Assembly (NCBI RefSeq): GCF_030345095.1 | Contig: NZ_CP128360.1 | Span: 1 to 64,000, forward strand | DNA: 64,000 nt | Direction: 5' to 3' | Source: Solwaraspora sp. WMMA2056 | GTDB lineage: Bacteria; Actinomycetota; Actinomycetes; Mycobacteriales; Micromonosporaceae | Shown: positions 61,821-64,000 of the stretch, piece after piece | Numbering within the stretch: the stretch's first letter is position 1 | Layout of the letters: the number at the start of each line of letters is the position of its first letter | Notes under the pieces: model-generated | Told to the model about the DNA's origin: nothing | The model's input: the letters and a program-made list of their open reading frames with translations, nothing else | Database searches by the model: none | Program-made: the position numbers and the translations under genes

Positions 61821-62021
61821 ATGTTTAACAAAATCAAGAATATTTTGTTAACTGCACCCAAAAAGGCAGTCACCCCAGCGAGAGCGTTGAATTCGTGCCC
61901 AACGTCGGAGGCGGATTCAACAAGCTGGTTGAGCCGAAAACTAGAACAGGCAGCGAAGGCGATCTTTGCGGCAATTGCGGCAACCGCATTCCGCTATGCA
62001 CTTGAGGTAGTTGCAGAATAG
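61821..62021 (+). CDS. 66-residue low-GC peptide of unknown function
   Basis: MFNKIKNILLTAPKKAVTPA begins the protein, a cationic amphipathic N terminus. A Ser/Thr-rich middle with one Cys follows, then an Ala-rich hydrophobic helix (AAKAIFAAIAATAFRYALEV). GGGAGG lies seven bases before the ATG and a strong hairpin begins four bases after the stop, so it looks like a real one-gene unit. By count it is 49% G+C, far below its neighbours, with AAA, ATT and TTA codons that are rare here. It is probably acquired. It may be a membrane-active peptide, but no family is recognised. Confidence 0.65.
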   Translation: MFNKIKNILLTAPKKAVTPARALNSCPTSEADSTSWLSRKLEQAAKAIFAAIAATAFRYALEVVAE

Positions 62022-62024
62022 TCA

Positions 62025-62072
62025 AAGTAGATAGGGTTACGACAGATTTGCTCACCGTAACCCTATCTACTT
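62025..62072 (+). terminator. 17-bp stem-loop terminator of the small peptide gene
   Basis: AAGTAGATAGGGTTACG (62025-62041) pairs perfectly with CGTAACCCTATCTACTT (62056-62072); the loop is 14 bases. It begins four bases after the stop. Confidence 0.88.
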
Positions 62073-62119
62073 GACCTACTTCAAGGCGGACAGGAGACGC
62101 GGTCAGCCCAGCCAGGAAG

Positions 62120-62165
62120 CCCACCCACCCCTGACCGGCTACGTAGCCGGTCAGGGGTGGGTGGG
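62120..62165. terminator. 46-bp perfect palindrome without a loop
   Basis: Both 23-base arms match fully around the centre TACGTA (62140-62145): CCACCCACCCCTGACCGGC is mirrored by GCCGGTCAGGGGTGGGTGG. The stop codon of the DUF397 gene (62151-62153) lies inside the right arm. It should act as a terminator for the minus-strand operon and possibly in both directions. Confidence 0.85.
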
Positions 62166-62345
62166 GAGGTGGGCGACGAAGGTGGACCAGGCAGCGGGGG
62201 CGAAGGTGAGCACCGGGCCGGTCTGGTCCTTGCTGTCGCGTACCAGCACCGCGCCGGGCAGGTTGTCGGCGACCTCGACACACGCGCCGCCGGCACCGTT
62301 GGACCTGGTCGACTTGCGGAAGCGCGGGGTGCCGGTCAGCTCCAT
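62151..62345 (-). CDS. DUF397 domain protein
   Basis: 64 residues: MELTGTPRFRKSTRSNGAGG, ACVEVADNLPGAVLVRDSKD, then WSTFVAHLPTHP. This is the typical DUF397 layout (RKSSxSxxxGxCVEVA...VRDSKDP...). DUF397 proteins pair with Scr1/WhiJ-type HTH regulators in actinomycetes and can counteract them. Its ATG overlaps the regulator gene by 10 bases. Confidence 0.95.
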   Translation of the reverse strand: MELTGTPRFRKSTRSNGAGGACVEVADNLPGAVLVRDSKDQTGPVLTFAPAAWSTFVAHLPTHP

Positions 62346-63112
62346 GTCAGCGCCGCTTTCTCGATCATCTCGCGGGACTCCGCGATGGGCAGGGCGTGGC
62401 TGCGGACATCTTCCCACACCTGTTCGAGCCGACGCACCCGTTGCGGATCGTCGATGGGCTCGCCGCCGAAGTGGGTGTCCAGGTAGCCCACTCTCCGGTC
62501 GTGCACCGTGCCCAGCACGAACGGACCGTTGAGCCCGGCGTACGCCCCGGCGGTCGCCGGCACGACGTGCACCCGCACGTTGGGCCGGTCGCAGGCGGCG
62601 GCGAGCGCGGTCAACTGCTCCACCATCACGTCCGGCGAGCCGATCTGCCGGTGCAGCACCGACCGGTCGAGCACCGCGACGAAGTGCGCCGGACTCTCCG
62701 CCCGGATGATGATCTCCTGCCGGGCCAGTCGGTTGGCCAGCGCCGTCTCGACATCGTCGACCGGGCCGACGTCGGTGAGCAACTGTCGGGCGTACGCCTC
62801 GGTCTGCAACAGCCCCGGCACGACGGAGAGTTCGAAGTAGCGCAGGATGCTCGCCTGCGCCTCGTTCTCGGCCCACGAGCGCAGGAACGGGGCGATCGAC
62901 TGCCCGCGCGCCTGGGCCGCCAGCCGCTGGATCCGGTCGCCGGTCTCGAAGACGCCGTCGAGTGCCTTGGCGATCGCCGGCACCGGGATCAGCCGCCCCG
63001 CCTCGTAGCTGCCGATCGACGACCCGCTCACCCCGACCAGCGCGCCGAGCTGCTCCTGCGACAGCCCTCGCGCGGTCCGCTCCTTGCGGATGGCTTCCTG
63101 CAAGTCGATCAT
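62336..63112 (-). CDS. Scr1/WhiJ-type XRE-family regulator (DUF5753)
   Basis: 258 residues. The N-terminal XRE HTH is LSQEQLGALVGVSGSSIGSYEAGR. The DUF5753/Scr1 domain follows with FELSVVPGLLQTEAYARQLL, RLARQEIIIR and VVPATAGAYAGLNGPFVL. These regulators occur in many copies in sporulating actinomycetes together with DUF397 genes and are linked to development. AAGGGGG precedes the ATG at 63112. Confidence 0.95.
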   Translation of the reverse strand: MIDLQEAIRKERTARGLSQEQLGALVGVSGSSIGSYEAGRLIPVPAIAKALDGVFETGDRIQRLAAQARGQSIAPFLRSWAENEAQASILRYFELSVVPGLLQTEAYARQLLTDVGPVDDVETALANRLARQEIIIRAESPAHFVAVLDRSVLHRQIGSPDVMVEQLTALAAACDRPNVRVHVVPATAGAYAGLNGPFVLGTVHDRRVGYLDTHFGGEPIDDPQRVRRLEQVWEDVRSHALPIAESREMIEKAALTWS

Positions 63113-63138
63113 TATCGGCCCCCTTATCAGATTCGTAG

Positions 63139-63160
63139 GAACTCTCCGAGAACCCTCCGA
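63139..63160. promoter_or_regulatory. Two 11-bp direct repeats upstream of the Scr1-type gene
   Basis: GAACTCTCCGA (63139-63149) and GAACCCTCCGA (63150-63160) are adjacent and differ at one base. They lie 27-48 bases before the regulator start, where an autoregulatory site would be expected. Confidence 0.5.
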
Positions 63161-63565
63161 CTCCCACATCTTCCATCGCGTGGGGTGGATAGTCCAGGGT
63201 GGAGGGGTAGGAAGTTGAGAGAGCAAGATCCACGGAGGACCGAGCTCCCGGGGCGCATGCGAGAAACCATTTCACGGCCACGTCCGTCAACACCGGAACA
63301 GCCAGGAACCCCCGTGCCATGGCCGCTCCGATGCTGGTCCGTGGCCACGACGCGGCCGACACCGCGTTCCCGCAAGTAACACCGAAATGGAGTACGCACG
63401 CGCCCCGGGCCCACTCACCTGATTGGTGCTCCGTGAATCGAAGACTGCCCTGGTTGCCGTACTGCCGAGGAAGGCTGCGGTGATTGGGGCGGGGTGGCCC
63501 TGCCGGATCGGCAAGCGGCAGGGCCACCCCTTCCACAAACCCGACATGCAAGGGGAGGAAACGTG
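63161..63565. other. Intergenic region between the Scr1-type gene and the DivIVA-like gene
   Basis: About 405 bases. The main structure is a hairpin at 63491-63530: a perfect 15-bp stem GGGGTGGCCCTGCCG / CGGCAGGGCCACCCC with a 10-base loop, ending 35 bases before the DivIVA-like start. It could be a leader structure or the terminator of an unseen short transcript. I find no convincing gene here. Confidence 0.45.
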
Positions 63566-63943
63566 ATGCGAGAACTGTGGCGACGGTGGCGGATGCGACG
63601 GCAACGGCGTCGGATGGTGTCCCTGCCACCGCGCGACTGGCCGAGCGGCAGCGGCGTGTACCGCGTACCCGAACACGGGCGCAACCAGCGACCGACCGCG
63701 TACCGACCGATCCGGCCGCGGCAGGTCCGCAGCCAGCACTTCCCCGCCGCCAGCCGGCGCGCCCACGGGCGCGGCCTCGACCCGGGCGAAGTCGCCGCGT
63801 TCCTCGAACGCGTCGCCCACGACCTCGGCATCCTCTACGCCGAGCTCGACCGCACGTACGAACAGAACGACCGGATCAAGGACGCCCTGCGCCGCTGGCA
63901 GAGCAACCACACCGCGACCGCCACCCCGTCCGGCTACCGCTGA
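63566..63943 (+). CDS. Small DivIVA-domain protein
   Basis: 125 residues. A very basic N-terminal half (MRELWRRWRMRRQRRRMVSL) is followed by a DivIVA/Wag31 N-terminal-like motif: GLDPGEVAAFLERVAHDLGI then YAELDRTYEQNDRIKDALRR, a short coiled coil. DivIVA-type proteins bind curved or polar membrane. The protein is too short for a full DivIVA. GGGGAGG lies seven bases before the ATG. It is divergent from the Scr1-type gene, a common neighbour arrangement in Micromonosporaceae as far as I recall. Confidence 0.75.
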   Translation: MRELWRRWRMRRQRRRMVSLPPRDWPSGSGVYRVPEHGRNQRPTAYRPIRPRQVRSQHFPAASRRAHGRGLDPGEVAAFLERVAHDLGILYAELDRTYEQNDRIKDALRRWQSNHTATATPSGYR

Positions 63944-64000
63944 CCGACAAAGACGTCGTCGGCGCGAATAACCATCTTCGTCTGTGGACACCACTACCAT

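Noticed and set aside
63319-63480. Short frame beginning MAAPMLVRGHDAADTAF
   Set aside because: No ribosome-binding site and no recognisable pattern.
63287-64000. Antisense frame over the DivIVA-like gene running off the window
   Set aside because: Low-complexity product and no start signal; the plus strand has a good ribosome-binding site and a DivIVA motif.

Overview
The window is chromosomal DNA from a very GC-rich, sporulating actinomycete, most likely a Micromonospora-like member of the Micromonosporaceae. The evidence is mycothiol genes (mshA and a mycothiol-dependent isomerase-type protein), a rex-hemACDB operon, a BldN-type sigma factor followed by an RsbN-type anti-sigma factor, many GTG starts with GTGA or ATGA gene overlaps, and a Scr1/DUF397 regulator pair. 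From memory, the order from murB to hemB (murB, SDR, mshA, YbjN, gpm1, senX3/regX3, ppx, isomerase, excisionase-like HTH, bS22, epimerase, acyltransferase, HAD-IB, glutaredoxin-like, hemA-C-D-B) resembles mycobacterial Rv0482-Rv0512. Most of the window is therefore an old conserved actinobacterial block with insertions.

Layout. 0-12 kb: a 5'-truncated FolP2-like gene, an orphan nuoA, korAB (2-oxoacid:ferredoxin oxidoreductase), a K+ channel, a secreted phospholipase A2, a cyclase/STAND-type regulator, a FmdB zinc ribbon, a lytic transglycosylase and a double-GNAT enzyme. 12-18 kb: the tetrapyrrole operon rex-hemA-hemC-hemD-hemB with a Rex operator upstream of rex. 18-28 kb: a two-component system, a HAD and a glutaredoxin-like gene, bldN-rsbN, HAD-IB, a membrane protein, and the acyltransferase-epimerase pair. 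28-37 kb: bS22, a BldC/excisionase-type HTH, an anchored HEMTH metallopeptidase, proline dehydrogenase, a YgiB/YgiC-like pair, a CGNR protein, an isomerase, Ppx/GppA and a Cys-rich protein. 37-48 kb: regX3-senX3 divergent from phoU with Pho-box-like repeats, gpmA, an MFS transporter, a histone-like Rho_N/SAP protein, YbjN, mshA, SDR, a methyltransferase and murB.

48-55 kb: a cellobiose utilisation operon, cebE-cebF-cebG-bglC followed by cebR, with two CebR-type operators flanking its promoter. As written it is damaged: CebE lacks its lipobox segment, and cebG carries a one-base insertion that throws its 5' half into frame with bglC. 55-64 kb is accessory: a small secreted protein, a FAD monooxygenase, two TetR regulators with clear operators, a frameshifted saccharopine-dehydrogenase-like gene, two PIN-domain toxin-antitoxin modules, an islet of distinctly lower GC with a 66-residue peptide gene, and an Scr1-type regulator/DUF397/DivIVA-like cluster.

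I saw no tRNA, rRNA, CRISPR array, transposase or integrase. The most noteworthy points are the lesions in the ceb operon and nearby, an 82-bp two-tier palindrome beside it, the small-peptide islet at 61.4-62.1 kb, the Rho_N/Ser-Lys-repeat protein at 42.3 kb, and several crisp regulator-operator pairs. Functions are read from sequence motifs and family knowledge; no database search was run.
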